Assembly: GCA_036365145.1 (NCBI GenBank)
Contig: JAEOAD010000015.1
Coordinates: forward strand, 9,975,501-10,039,500
Length of the DNA stretch: 64,000 bases
DNA from: Orientallactaga sibirica
Taxonomy: Eukaryota; Chordata; Mammalia; Rodentia; Dipodidae
Direction of reading: 5' to 3'
Part shown: in pieces, positions 36,276 through 51,200 of the stretch
Position numbering within the stretch: position 1 is the first letter of the stretch
How the letters are laid out: each line of letters opens with the position of its first letter
Program-made: the position numbers and the translations under genes
Notes under the pieces: model-generated
What the model was told of the DNA's origin: nothing
Database searches by the model: none
What the model saw: only the letters and a program-made list of their open reading frames with translations

Positions 36276-39200
36276 ATACCCAAGTAGGTAAAAGGGAGGA
36301 CATCGTAAAGGGTTTTGAATCTTGGATGGAGATTTGTACATCCCAATCTATTTTGAAAGCTGGAAGTCAACTAATATTAGATATTAGGATATCGCTAACT
36401 GTTATCTCCTTGCTACTGTGCTGTGGGAGTTACAAAATAATTTTAAGGCACAAGTTAATCCCAACCCTCTGAGCATTCTAGACTAGTGCACAGCATAAGA
36501 TGCATTGTCTTTCTGATGGAAGGATAAATAAAGGGTCTGAGCAGGAGGAGTGGGCTCTTACTTACTAGTGGGCAGCATTGCTGGATTTCGCCACGATTTG
36601 AAAGCTGGGGAGGAAGTGGGCAGAGGTAAGATGAGGAAGTTTCACTCTAAAGAGAATAGTGTGCTCTTGGGGTATGGCCATCCATGATACAATGCACCTT
36701 CTTTCTTACCAGGAATAAGTCTGGCATGATGACACAGGTTACCCAGACACTGAAACTGGAAGACACACCAAAGATCAATAGCCGCTTCTTTAGTGAAGGT
36801 AAGACAATAATGTCCACATGCATCCAGCCATGGCTGAGTTCTTGACTGAGCTCATGCCCGGGGAGTAAATGGACTCTGGTGTTCTGGCTACTGAGAGCTG
36901 TAGCTAATGAGAAAGCACATAAGGATGCTGAGGGACGATGGTACAAAGGGAAGGGAGACATCTCAAAGGTGCTTGGGATTGTAGCTGTAGGAAACTGGAA
37001 ACCTAAGCTGAATACGACACCTCTGGTAGCACTCACAGCCTCATATAACTATTACAAAGCTTGGGGCCATCCTGGATGAAGTGGAACAAGTGGGAAAAAC
37101 CCTTCAGGGCTGGGCCTGGTGGTAATCCAAGAAATTGGTCTCTAGAGCTAAAAGGAACTTTAGGGAAATCTAGTCTACCCCAAGCCCTGCATTCTGATGG
37201 GTTGAAGTCTGTCAAAACTCTGCCTTGGGCAGTACTTCATTTTGCTTTTTTGGAAGAGCCTGTATGGTCACATGGTGGAGGCATATGGAGACACACAGTG
37301 AAGCTTGGAGATGTTGTCTAGACCACAGAATCTCAGAAGTGGTGCAAAATGAGCACCCAGGTCTAATCAAAGCCAATACAGCCACTGTATCACATGTCCA
37401 TGTCGGCTCTCAACCGTCTCCTTGGCATAGGCTAATGGGATTTCAAGAGTGTCCCTGCTCCATCAGTTGTTAATAGATCCAACTGGATGAACTTATAATG
37501 AGGACCATTGAGTCCAGCATCAGCTGTTGTCATGGAAGCAGCAGAGTCTCCTTGCCATTTTTTGCAGCATAAGGTAATCTGATACCAGATTTCTAGGCTG
37601 ACCTCATCATCTTAGATGGTCTTGATAAGAACTCTGAAAGTAAGTTGCTCACCTCCGGGTCTTACTTCCTTTCTCTTTAAGTTGTGTAATCCCACTCCTT
37701 TAACACATATCACCTTCCAGGTGCCAAGCAGGTGGGTCTGGCCTTTGAGAGCACTAAATCTTCATCCCCTCCAAAGCAAGCCGAAGCTGTTGTGAAGACC
37801 CTCCAAGAATTGAAAAACCTGCTTACCTCTGAGCAAAATGCCCAGAGAGGAAATCTCTTCAATAAATTGGTTACTGAGCTGAGAGGCCTCAGCGATGAGG
37901 CAGTTGCATCCCTCTTGCCACAGCTGATCCAGGTATCCAGGTAGGTCTTTAATGGTCACACCCTGAATTCTCAAACGACTTCTGGAAGCTGTAATGCTTT
38001 GAACTTTGGCCAAACGAAGACTCTCTGGGCCTTTTATGTCACCTCATTGAATGAGTTTAGTCAATCAGTCAGTGTTAGCTAAATGGAGAAATATTAGCTC
38101 AGATGCTTCGTTTCATGGATAAGACACACATTGCATTCAGGACCAGCATGTATTTCTTCTGTGTTGTAACAGGAGAGGAGTAGTTCCCACATTTGATAGC
38201 TATCTTCTAATTCCTAATTCTATTTTGACTCTGAAGTTTTTGAGAGAAAGAATTCTGGGCCCCATTTGAGCTAAGATGACACTGGTGAGAAAACTCAAGC
38301 AAATATAGTGTGGCTTCTCCACACTTTGGAAACTGACTATAAGTTCTGGGAAGCTCACAGAAGGGACTGGCGCCAGGAATGGACCGTGCTAGTACTGACC
38401 AGGCATGTTCTGCATCCTGACCAAAGAACAGTGAGAGCAGTCCTCTTTTGGCTTCACATCGGTTGGTCCTTCTTCAAGTTTCCCTGGATGGCACAGCTCC
38501 ATTGGAAACATCATGTTTCCTGGGCGTTGAGTTGTACTTTGAAAGGTGGCCAGAGCACAGCAGTGAATAGGGGTATAAGTACACTGGCAGGGGGTGCAAC
38601 ATGGGCTGCCTTGAAGGAACGCTACATAACTCAGTGCACTTCTCTTCTCAGCCCCCTCACGTTGCAGGCGTTGGTTCAGTGTGGACAGCCCCAGTGTTAC
38701 ACTCACATCCTCCAGTGGCTGAAAAGTGAGAAAGCTCACCCACTTCTGATTGATGTTGTCACCTACCTGATGGCCATGATCCCAAATCCATCAGTGCAGA
38801 GGCTGCGTGAGATTTTTAACACAGCCAAGGAGCAGCAAAGCCGAGCCACCCTATATGCACTGAGCCATGTGGTCAACAAGTGAGTATCCATTCTGTCTGG
38901 CTCCTGCTGGGAGCAGAGCAAACCCCATATCTCTGCCTTCATATAGTACCCTCCCCTACCTCCAAAGCCTAGTACTTAATCCTGCTTTTCTGCTGCTCAT
39001 TTTGAGAGTAAAAACCTAGAAATAAGAATCAGAAAATTTTAAGTTCAGATTTTAAGAGATGCCAAACTGTGTTTACTGATTACTAATGCTATTTTGCTTA
39101 TTTTTGTAGCTATTATGAGATGAACTATACAATGAATACAGACCTGCAGGATATTGCTGCATACCTGCTGGAACAGATTAACAATGAGTGCATGGGAGAG

Positions 39201-42200
39201 GAAGATCACATCTACTTGATTCTGAGGGTACTTTCGGGATTTTGTTTAATGTACATCACTTCAGAAACGCTTTCATAGACATGCCTTACCTTTCTACACT
39301 GTAATGAATTTTTGTTTCATTTCTGCAATGCAGATCATTGGAAATATGGGTAGAACCATAGGGAAAGTAATGCCAGCACTCAAGTCTTCCGTCATGATGT
39401 GCATCAAAAGTACAAAGTCATCACTGCTGATTCAGAAAGCTGCTCTCCAGGCCCTGAGGAAGATGGAACTTGACGATGAGGTAAAGCAGAGCTCTAAAGT
39501 GAGAGCTTATGCTGGTCAATAGCGTATGGGGAGTATGAAGAGAACTGGGCTATAAATCCCTGCATTCTATTACTGTCTTCTAATTTCAACTTTCAACAAG
39601 TCCATTGACTTGATGACTTAGTAGTATGTGAGCATGAAAGACCTACTCCACCTTGTTACTACTTCATCACATGGAACCTGAAATTTCTGCTACATAGACT
39701 CATTGACCATTATGCTCATCCTGGGAAAACCAAACTACAATAATGAATTTAGTTCTAGTTTGAGTGGTAAAAACTCCACAGAGCACTGAAAACTCTCTTT
39801 CTTATTAACCCAAACTCTTATTGTCTCTGGAGAGATGGAAATCTTTATCCTCGCATTGAAATAATTTATATTACAACAATTTCTAAATTTCAGTTAGTGG
39901 CAGACCCACAAACAAGTCATAACTTAGTCACAATCTGTGTATTTTAATGTAATTGAACCTTACCTTGAGCTGGTTGTTCTGGGGTCACTAGCAAGAAGTG
40001 GAGGCCGTGTGTTCTGTGTTCTGACTGAAGGGGAGTGACTAAAATCTCCTCTTTTGGCCGCAGGTTCGAGGGCTTCTTCTTGAGACTTTTGTGGATGCCT
40101 CTTCTCCAGTGGAGAAGCGACTGGCTGCCTATCTTTTACTGATACGGGGGTCCTCCTCATCCGATATTAACAAAATTGTCCAGCTTCTCCCAGGGGAGCA
40201 GAATGAACAAGTGAAAAACTTTGTGGCATCTCATATTGCCAACATCCTGAACTCAGAAGAACTGTATATGGAAGAGTAAGTAAAAGTAACTTTGTGCCAT
40301 GGGGACACTGGGCTGGAATTACACACCACGCTCTGGTACAGTACTGCCTACCCTCAGGGAGAATGCTTCCTTTCAGAGCAAACACTTGTGTAAATAATGT
40401 TTAGCAGACTGGGCCAAAACCCTAGGGCCAATGAAACCACCATATCTTCATTACAATTAGAAAGCCGTGTCTACTTAGGATAAGAGAGACAACAAACTAG
40501 TAGCATGGGATTTTGTCTCAAAGAATATTTTTCCTTTTCATCTAGTCTGAAAAATTTAGTGAAAGAAGCTCTGAAGGAATCTCAACTTCCAACGATCATG
40601 GACTTTAGAAAATTTTCCCGGAACTATCACTTTTCCAAATCTGTTTATCTTCCAACGTTTGACCCAGTCTCAGCCAAAATTGAAGGCAATCTTATATTTG
40701 ATCCAAACAATTATCTTCCCATAGAAAGCATGCTGAAAACAACCCTCTCTGTCTTTGGATTTGCTTCAACTGACCTATTCGAGGTATGTGAGAGACTGGT
40801 GTCTCTTGACCATTGTCCACAATACCACCTCTCTCCACTAGGGGTCATCTGAAGCACGACTCCTTAGATGAACAGAACCGAGGATATCTTAGAAACCCTT
40901 CAGCCCCAAACCCAAGAAAATGCATGAAGCTATTCATTAAGCTAAATGCATGAGTCATATCTGCCTTAAACCCCATATCTACTCCCAACTCTGAGTCCTC
41001 AGTTTAATTATTTATCCCCAGATGCCTCTTCTAGAAAAAGATAAATGAGTTCCTCCTTTCGAAATTCTAGTGAGAATTTAAAACACTTTTGCGAAGTGCT
41101 AAGCTCAGCCCTTTCCCTGGAGTGTTCGTCAAATGCTTGTTTAATTAAATGGACATAAAAGGGAATAAGAGGAACTGTGATACAACCAAAAATCTAATAG
41201 CATATTCTTGCCTGATTTTCTTTCTCAGATTGGCTTAGAAGGAAAAGGCTTTGAGCCAACAATAGAAGCTCTTTTTGGGAAGCATGGATTTTTCCCAGAC
41301 AGTGTTAACAAGGCCCTGTATTGGGTCAATGGTAAAGTCCCTGATCATGTCTCAAAGGTCTTGGTGGATCATTTTGGCTATACCCAAGAGGATAAACATG
41401 AACAGGTATGCACTTGCTGAGTATCTTCTCAAGGAAATCTTTGAGTCTCAGTGTAGAACATTCATGGCTAAACCTGGAGGACATGGAGGTGCCCTCTAAG
41501 TGAAGTGACCACTGTGGCTATGCACTAGACAGATCTGTGGGGGTAAGAGCTGGTGTTCTCTGTGGTTAAGGGCCTCTTTGGAAATTCTTTGTGCCCAAGA
41601 ACCAGTTTTGCTCAAAGTGCCCTAGAAAAGATGATTGAGAGTATGAACTGTCTTTAAGCTATATCACACCATTGCTTAAAGATAAAATGAAATAAGGTAT
41701 GGAAATGCTACACATGCTGTCTGACATTAGTTTTGGTTGTTACATAAGCAGAGAAGATTGCATTTTAAATTCATATTTTTATTTTTATTAACTTGGGCTC
41801 TCACATCAGTGCACTAGCTTCTGGGACTACAAATCCATTTTAATGCTGGCAGTGAGCTAGCAGAAACTAGGTTGTATAAGGTGGAGCTGCTGCTGTTTCA
41901 ATATTTTTAAACCTGAAGTGTGGTCTGGTGATCAGCACCATATGAGAGTGTATGAAAGTGTATTCATAATGCTGATTCTCAGGCCTACCCAGAACCTCCT
42001 GAATCAGACCTGCATTTTCACTCCAGGTGACTTATATGTACATTTAAGGTTAAGAAATAGAGTTGCACTTTTCTTCTAAATGCTCACTGTTTCCTCATCT
42101 CCATCTTCTCATTTCTGGCCTCCACTAGAAGCTGATCCATTGGGGTCTGTCAACCTCTTTTCTTTCTCAGTGCCTGTACTACATCAATTTATAGAACTCT

Positions 42201-45200
42201 TCCTATCTAAGAATGTGTCTGGTACAAGTGTTTTTCAAAATTTTGTCTGATTTACGTAGCAGTTACTTGTTTTCAAGAGATCCCAACACTTGGACTGGAG
42301 AAGTAAAAGAGGGCTAAGCATGGGACAGAAACAGAAAGCCTTCTATCTTGAGGAGTCCTAGCTGTCAGGCATCTCAGAGAACAGGGGTGCCCCTTAGCAC
42401 ACCTGCATTTTCTTTAAGATCAGCTTGGAATGCATGGCTATCTGGGACAACAGCTCGGGGGTTTCTGGTCTCTGTTTAGAGGAATTACCTTTCAGTAAAA
42501 GGTAGAGGAACCTGATTTTGGTGTCTCCCCTATAGCCCTCCCATGAGGGCTGGTGTTATGGTACATCACAGCTATAACAGAGAGACCCATCTCAGGAATC
42601 TAACAATGTTAGAAAGAACTGGTATCTCACTAGATATTTTGTCACTAAAATCCCAGGACATGGTAAATGGAATCATGCCCATTGTGGACAAATTGATCAA
42701 AGATTTGAAATCCAATGAAATTCCAGAAGCCAGAGCCTACCTCCGCATCTTGGGAGAAGAGCTTGGCTTTGTCAAGCTCCAAGACCTCCAGTTCCTGGGA
42801 AGGATGCTGATGAATGGTGTGCACACACTGCGGGGAATCCCCCAGATGGTAAGTTACCCAAGACCCATCTGGAGGCCCAAGATTAGCCAAATTCTACATA
42901 GCTCTCCTATATCCCCAGATTGAATATTGTAACCACATGAACTAGAGAAAGTGCGTGTACTGCCTTGAAATACAACGGTTTACCTTGAATTTCAGTTAAG
43001 ATGTTCTTGGTGTACAAAAAATTGGTAGCATTTTGAAATAATGCTGTTCATAATGTTACATCTATGTTTTAAGAGTGTTAGTTTGTTCTTTTAGAAAACA
43101 ATGTCAGGTATCTTCCTCTACCTATACTGAGGCTCCCTTTAATATTATAATGAAAAAATTATGACAGAAGGCATCTGCCAAAATATCATCCACTTTCCAC
43201 ACGTGTGTTTTATTTTGATTATTAACTTACCAATAAAGGAGAAAATATATAAATATGTTCCCAATGATTAGATGAGTAATCATGTTGACTTTAAGAAACA
43301 TGGTCTCAGGGACAGAGGTGTAACTCAGTGTAATTGCCTAACATGTACGAGCCCTAGGTTCCATCCCCAGCACTGCAAAAAGAAATAAGACAAAGCAAAC
43401 AGGTCTCAAGATCTTTTATAAAAATATTATTAAAGACAAGAACCAATGTATATTAGCACGGACATCATTTCAATAGCTCCTTGGGTTCAAAAGGTTGATT
43501 TTATCACAATATACTTCTTGTAAACACTCATATGCAATGAGATTTTTTGAAACCAGAATTAAGTAATGCTATAATACCAAACACAATGTTTAATATTCAT
43601 AAAGCTCTGGAAGCTGAGAATGTGGCTCTACGGATAAAGGTGCTTGCTTGCAAAGCTTCTTTGCCTGGGTTTGACTCCCTGGCACCCAGCCAGATGCAAA
43701 AGTGGCACATGTGTCTGGCATTCATTTTTAGTGGCAAGAGACCATGGCATGCACTCACAGGCACACGGGAACTCACACACAGATAAATAAATACTTCTTT
43801 TAATCCATAAAGTTTTGAGCTGTGACAGTATTTCTGAATCCACAGTTTAAAGTAACATGGCATTCAAGCCAGAGCAACATTTGATATCCCAATACATTAA
43901 AACCAGCAATTGGTAATATTTATAAAACTATTCAGTGAATCAAATTGTACTGCTTCTTCCTTTCTGAAAGCAGAAGAGTCCTTGCCTCATCCTCACATTC
44001 AACAAAACTCAGCTATACAAGGCTTATTTTAAATTGGTCTCTCTTGCTGAATTTGCAGATTGGAGAGGCCATAAGGGAAGGTTCAAAGAATGACTTGTTT
44101 CTTCACTACATCTTCATGGACAATGCCTTTGAGCTCCCCACTGGAATGGGATTACAATTGCAAGTGACCTCATCTGGAGTCATCACTCCTGGGACCAAGG
44201 CTGGAGTAAAACTAGAATTAGCCAATGTGAGGAGATTCTGCCTTGAATCAATGGCTGGGTTTCTTCTCCCCCAGAATGGGCTTACTGTGCACATGCTTCA
44301 AATGTGTTTCTAGTTCAAGACAAAGTGAATCATGGTTTTAATCCCTTCATTCCTTTGTGTGAAAAATCTTGGGATCCCACTAGCATATATCCCTTCACCA
44401 TCACTGTAGGTATCACAGTAAAAGGAGAGCTCACTGTTCTCTCAATAAATGGGTATTCCTCCCTGGTATTTATCCAGTTATGTTTAAAATTAGTTTGGGT
44501 ACCTAGGCAGTGCAGGCTGACTCTGAGTAACTGAACACCTCAGATTTTCTTCCTTCAAATACAATATCATGTTTCCTGAGATGTGAGTTAAGAGATAATT
44601 TGCCCAAGAGTGGGAAAGGGTGGTTCAATCTGAAATTGAGTAGGTCATTTTCCGACTCACAGATGCAGGCTAAACTGGTGGCGAAGCCTTCTATGTCCGT
44701 GGAGTTTGTAACCAACATGGGCACTGTCATGCCGGACTTCGCTAGGAGCGGGGTCCAAATGAACACCAACTTCTTCCACGAGACAGGCCTGGAGGCCCGT
44801 GCGGCCCTGAAAGCTGGGCAACTGAAGATCGTCTTTCCTTCTCTAAAGAGGCCAGTGAAGCTGTTCAGTGTCAGGTAATTCTGTCTGCTAGGCCTTCTGG
44901 GTCTCTTAGAAAGAAAGAGTTGAGGACGTATCTGCAAGATTTTGCCAGGCTACATAACTAACTGAAGTGTTCAAGCTCCAGAGAAATAGCAGGGAAAGAA
45001 GGAAGGAGGGTTCTAGATTACCTATTATTTTATTCACTTTTAATGACATAAAGAGATTTAAGTACCATTCATTCTGGCCTTTTCAAATGCAATTTGTTTT
45101 TGCTGATTCCCATCCCCCCTTCCTATCCCCACTCTCTCCACTCACTAACTCCTTTCCCCACCTGCATATAATATGAATCCTTTTGCCCTTCTCTGATATG

Positions 45201-45226
45201 CATGTCATACCTTGTAATATATTTCA

Positions 45227-45286
<60 letters not shown>

Positions 45287-48200
45287 GTGAATTAAACCTA
45301 TAAAGATAGAACTTTAACCACAAGTAAATATAAAGAGATAAACTGGATTATTTCTTTTTAAAAAATATATTTTTATGTATTTACTTGAGAGACAGAGACA
45401 AAGAGGCAGACAGAGATAAAGAGTGGGTATGTGCATGCCAGGGCATCCTGCTACTGCAAACAAATTCCAGACATATGCATCACTTTATACATCTGACTTT
45501 ATGTGGGTATAGGGTAACTGAACCTAGTCCATCAAGCTTTGCAAGCAAACATCTTTAACTGCTGCTGAGCCGTCTCTACCACCTCAAGGATGACTTAATT
45601 TTAACACAGCATAGGCCTAGGCACACTAAATAATTATCTTTTATTCTATTTTCCACATTTTACTAAATTTTACTAAATAAATTGAGACTAGGGCATGAAC
45701 ATGGAGAACACAGACATGTGACTGGAAATGGGGAATGAACAGCAAACAGTGAGAGAGAGTGGCCAGACAGGCAGAGGAAGAACCAAGGCCATAAGGGATC
45801 ATAGAAGCTGCAGTAGACAGTTTAGAAATACCCTAAATAGGTGACTGCTAGCACTAGGGCTCCAACACATTAGCAAAGAGTGGCTTAGGACACCTTCAGA
45901 AATGAAGAGATAATACTAGGGAGGAACTTAATCTTCCAGTGAAGAAATAGGAACACTCTTGGGACTGGAGACATGGCTTGGCGGTTAAAGGCACTTGTTT
46001 GCAAAGTCTGATGGACTGCATTCAATTCCCCAGTACCCACATAAAACCCACACAAAGTCCTGCATGCATCTGAAGTTTGTTTGCAGTGGCAAGAGGCCCT
46101 AGAAACCCCATTCTCTCTCTCTCTCCTTACAAATTAATAACAATAATATTTTAAGAACACTCTTGGACCTTACTTTACTTTGTAATTTATAAATTACATA
46201 TGAGAGGAGAGTAGTATAATTTTCAGAGGTAAGTTTCTGCTATCTTCATATAAGTATAAACTAAACACCACTACTTAATCCTTCTGAGAGATCAAGAACA
46301 ATAAATTTTAAGTTCATTGGGTGGCTTGAGAAGTAGGAGGGGATTAGAGATACTGATGGATGAATTTTCAGGAACAAAAGGGAGGCAGTCAGCTTACAGG
46401 TCAGTGAAGAGCATGTGGAGAGAACACTGAAAGGGAAACAACCTGATTATGAGGAAGACAAGACCAGGGGAAAAAAAGAATTATGTGTGTGGGTGTGGGG
46501 GGTAAATGAGAAATGAGGCTTTATTATGTTTAATGATGGTGGAAAGAAACCAGGGTGAACTCCCTAATGAGTGACAGGATTCTCCTTGCCCTGCATCATA
46601 TGTAGAAGGAGCAAACTTAAGTTCAGACCCAGTGGTTAGTTAGTAGCATCTCTGGGCCTGTTTCCACTGCAAAAATGAGAATCCCAGGCCTGCTTTTGTG
46701 GGGATTAAAGATGGTCCACATAAATAAGCCATACAATGTCTGAAACATAAGAGTTCCTGTGATTGTTAGAAATATTGCTATTTTGGGGCTGGAAAGATGG
46801 CTTAGCAGTTAAGACACCTGCCTCCTAAGCCTAAGAACACTGGTTCCAATCTCCACTGGTTCCAATCTCCAGGTCCTACGTTTAGCCAGATGCAGTGACG
46901 CAAGGGCGCAATGCCACACTTGACCACAAGGGGGCGCACATATCTCTATCTGTCTTCCTCTCCCTGTCTCTCTGTCTCTCTCTGTGTCTCTCTCAAACAA
47001 ACAAACAAAAAAGAAATATTGCTATTTTTCCTAACTATAAAATGTTCTCAATAAATCAAATAATGTGAGATGGGTATGGACAGAGGAAGGTAGAGAAGAG
47101 GCTAAGGGTGCATGTGCATAGCATGGCGAGAATCAGCAATGTGCACTTCAATTCATGACACAAAGATAACTCAACTTTTCCATTCTCCACCAGCAACACA
47201 CTGCATTTGATCTTGAACCACAAAACGGAAGTGATCCCACCTCTGATGGAGAACAGACAGTCCTGGTCAACTTGCAAGCCTTTGTTCACAGGCATGAACT
47301 ACTGTACCACGGGGGCTTACTCCAATGCCAGCTCCACAGAAACTGCCTCCTACTACCCACTGACTGGAGACACCAGGTAGGAGATGTTAAGTGACCACCC
47401 AGCACCTGCCCATCTTCCACAACATGGCCACCGCCACCAGGCCGGGTGCTCAAAGCCTTCATCATGCTTAAGGGCTCATCTCCATGGCCCACTCTCACTG
47501 CTTATTCTCAGCACTGCTTGGAATAACAAGCCAACTCCTTTTCAATTCACCCAAAAACCCTGGGGGGTCCCAGAAACTGCCAGGGGTCATGCAGAGAGTG
47601 AGGGGGATGATGAAGGCAAGAGACAGTGTTAAAATACGGAGTGAGTGTGTTTTCATCACATATGAAGCTGAATTGTCTGGGGGTGTTGTCACTATGGCTG
47701 AACCCTAATAGTATGCGTTTTTAGGTATGAGCTGGAGCTAAAACCTACAGGAGAGGTGGAGCAGTATTCTGCCAGTGCGACCTACCAACTCCAGAGAGAG
47801 GAACGAGGTCTGGTGGACACACTGAAGTTCCTAGTTCAGGCAGAAGGTGAGGATCTTAAAAGAGCCTTCCCTACCTCTTCTTCAATGTCACATAGGAAAT
47901 ATGTGAATATCAAATAGGAAAGTATCTCTATTATAGTGTAGTTAACAAATATTCACTGAGCTCCAAATAAGTATCAGGTCTCTTGTTAGGACTGAGACAA
48001 GGGTGTAAACACTGGAGATGAAGCCTTTACCTTTGTGGAAATCAGAGCAAATAACCAGAGAAGTCATATTCAGGATGTCAGGCCAGAGGTGAGAAAATAA
48101 CAAAGAACATAGATGGGTCTAAGGTAGGGGGGATTGAGAGAGTAGGGAAGGCAGTACAAGAAGACTAAGGGACATTTTCACTGGTAAAGTGAGAAAGAGA

Positions 48201-51200
48201 GCTGGGATAGGCAAAGTAAGGAGATAAGACATGAAAAAAGAGTTATAGTCTAAGGGTCTAGTGTGTACAAAGGCCCTGAGCTGACACAAGAGAGAAACGA
48301 TAGAAGAGGGGACTAGAAGAACAAGGAGAGGAGAGGGAAAGGCAGGCTTGTAGACCATGCTAAGAATTATGACTTTTCCTAGCTAGTAATGAAATGAGAG
48401 GCCATTGGGGAATTTTCAAGATTTGATTTAGATTATGTTGGCAAAAGATTGTAGGGGAACAAGAACAGAACTGATATGTAGGTGATTATAGGCATATAAT
48501 ATAATATAAAATAATCCAGGCAAGAAATGTAGGTGCTTGAGTTAGAGTAGTGGCAGAGGAGATGTGAAAAGTAGTCATATTTGGCTATATTTAGAAGACT
48601 AGCACTTACATTCCCTAAATGACTGAGTGTCCCCCACCTCCAAGCTTTTTAGTGTCTGAACCTCTGTCTGGTTGCTCCCCACCACCACTGGCCAGAACTC
48701 AGCATGGCTCAGCCCTTCTCTTCACAGTGGTCCTGCCCACCCATCCCTTTATCAGAGAACTTTTCTGACCACCACATAAGGAAAAGCCCCATTCTGTCCC
48801 TTTGTATTTCTTATCTACATATCCAGTTTTACTTATCAATCATGCCATTTACTGCCATCATACATAGATTTTAGGTTTGCTTCTTATCTGTATCCTCCCA
48901 TCAGACTCACAGTGAGCTGCACAAAGGCCAGACACTCTAGGTCCAAGAGCACATTATAGGCAATCAGTAAATACTTGCAGATTTAGTTCTGGTGAAGCCC
49001 ATGTAGTACTTCAGATCTCACTGCCTTTTCCTTTGCTTGCTTGTCCTAATTTCAGCCTCTTAGCCCACATTTCTTGACTCTCTTGTGCACTTTTAGGTGT
49101 GAAGGAGACTGAGGCTACTATGGTGTTCCGATTTAATCGAAGGGGCAGGACTTTATCTAGTGAAATCCAAATTCCAGATTTTGACATTGACTTTGGGACA
49201 ATCCTCAGAGTTACTGATGAGTCATCTAAGGACAAAAAGTCTTACAAACTCATCCTGGACATTCAGAACAAAAAAATCACTGAAGTCGCCTTTGTGGGTC
49301 ATATAAGGTAAGAAAGGCTTGGGTGACCAGATCTGAGCTACAAGCCCTGGTGTCTCTTTGCTTTTTTCCTCAAGCTTTCCATCTGGCTAAGCCAGAGGTA
49401 CCCTGATTCTATAGTCCATGTGACAAACAGAACTCTCAGTATTCTAACCTGTCCATATTCAGCTGGATCTTCCCAGCATTTCTCAAGTACTATGCTGGTG
49501 TATTAAAAACTCATCTCAGAAGTTGGAGAGGTGGTTCAGTAAGTAAGAGTGCTTGCTGCACAAGCATGAGGACCTGAATTCGACCCCCAGCACCCATGTA
49601 GAAAGCTGGGCATGGCCACACATACCTGTAATCCCAGAGCTGAGGGAGGGCAGACACAAGATGACTGCTGGAGCTCATTGCTCTGCCAAGCTAGCCAAAA
49701 GCTGATGAACCTGGTTCAATGAAAGACTGTTTCTGAAGGAAAGAAGGCAGAAGAGCAAGCAAGAAGGATATCAACATCTTCCTCTGGCCTCCACACACAT
49801 GCACATGTGGGGCCTGCACATCTGTTTAAACCCACTCAGACACACACATCTCAGCCTGCTTCCCAATTTTATAGGCAAGGAAATGGGGCCTTATAGCAGT
49901 GTAATCACTGGGCCCAGGCTGGGGAGCTAGTGAACAACGCAGCAGGATAGAAATAGTTTTCACAAAACTGATCTGCCCATGGAGGCCTCTGTGTAAAGTC
50001 CCAAATCTATGTGGACTGGTGGCTTTATAATGAGTTTGGTCTGTCTACAGCCATATCTCTGTTCCATTCATGTGTCTTGTTTTTAATCACCAAAACTGAA
50101 ACCTCTTAACTACTGAGTCCTATGCATCTCTTTGGAATGTACAACATCACTGATGCTAACTGATTTCCTTTTCAATAGTTCTGACAAAAAGGGAGATGGC
50201 AAAATCAAAGGGGTTATTTCCATACCCCGTTTGCAAGCAGAAGCCAGGAGTGAGACCCACACCCACTGGTCCCCCACCAAACTGCTCCTACAAATGGATT
50301 CATCTGCGACAGCTTATGGCTCAACAATTTCCAAGAGACTGGCATGGCGTTATGGTATGTACCTCTTCCCCTGTGTGAAGTGAACCCTCTCAAGGCTGCT
50401 ATGTCCTTGTGTACAGCTGTTGAGAATAGCCATGGCTGACCTAATACCATACCACTGACAGCCATGTCATACCTGCATTTTCAGATGATGAGAAGATTGA
50501 ATTTGACTGGAACACAGGCACCAATGTGGATACCAAAAAAATGGCTTCAAACTTGCCTGTGGATCTGTCTGATTACCCTAGAATTTTGTATGCCTCTGCC
50601 AATAGCCTCCTAGATCACAAAGTCCCTCAAACAGATGTGACTTACCGGTACATAGGATCCAAATTAATAGTTGTAAGTATGAACATCCAGCAAAATACAT
50701 GCATAAAGATAAATTCTAATTGCATCCTAACTGACTTATGTGCAGGAGAAGATCTAAAGATGCATGAAGGAAATGTACATGACTAGTTACCAAGTTACAC
50801 AAAGCTGCATTTGACAAACAACCAAATAGATACATTAAGCAGAAGAGTTTGTTGTGCTGACTGATATAAAAGGAAGCTTCAGGACACCAGCTATGGGTCT
50901 AACTATGTTATACATTCTTTTATAAAATGTGGAATGAGATCATTGACTGGTCACAAAACTTCATAACTTATTTTTAACTTTTAGTGCATTACCCTGCTTA
51001 AAACTTGACTGGTCAGACAGAGATTATGAACTAAGGTCAACTGTGTTTGGAGGCCCATCCAGGCCCTTTCTTGCTCTAAAAGATTCCTATCATTTTTCAG
51101 GCAACAAGCACATGGCTACAGAAGGCAACCATGGGGATTCCTTATGCCCAGACTTTGCAGGATCACCTTGATGGACTCATGACATTACCAGATTTTCACA

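Noticed and set aside
38308..38651. Open frame upstream of exon 10
   Set aside because: Similarity to apoB begins only at 38652, after a cttctcag acceptor; the upstream part is unrelated intron.
43308..43400. tRNA gene
   Set aside because: tRNA-like boxes occur, but no full cloverleaf can be formed, and an A-rich tail follows as in ID SINEs.
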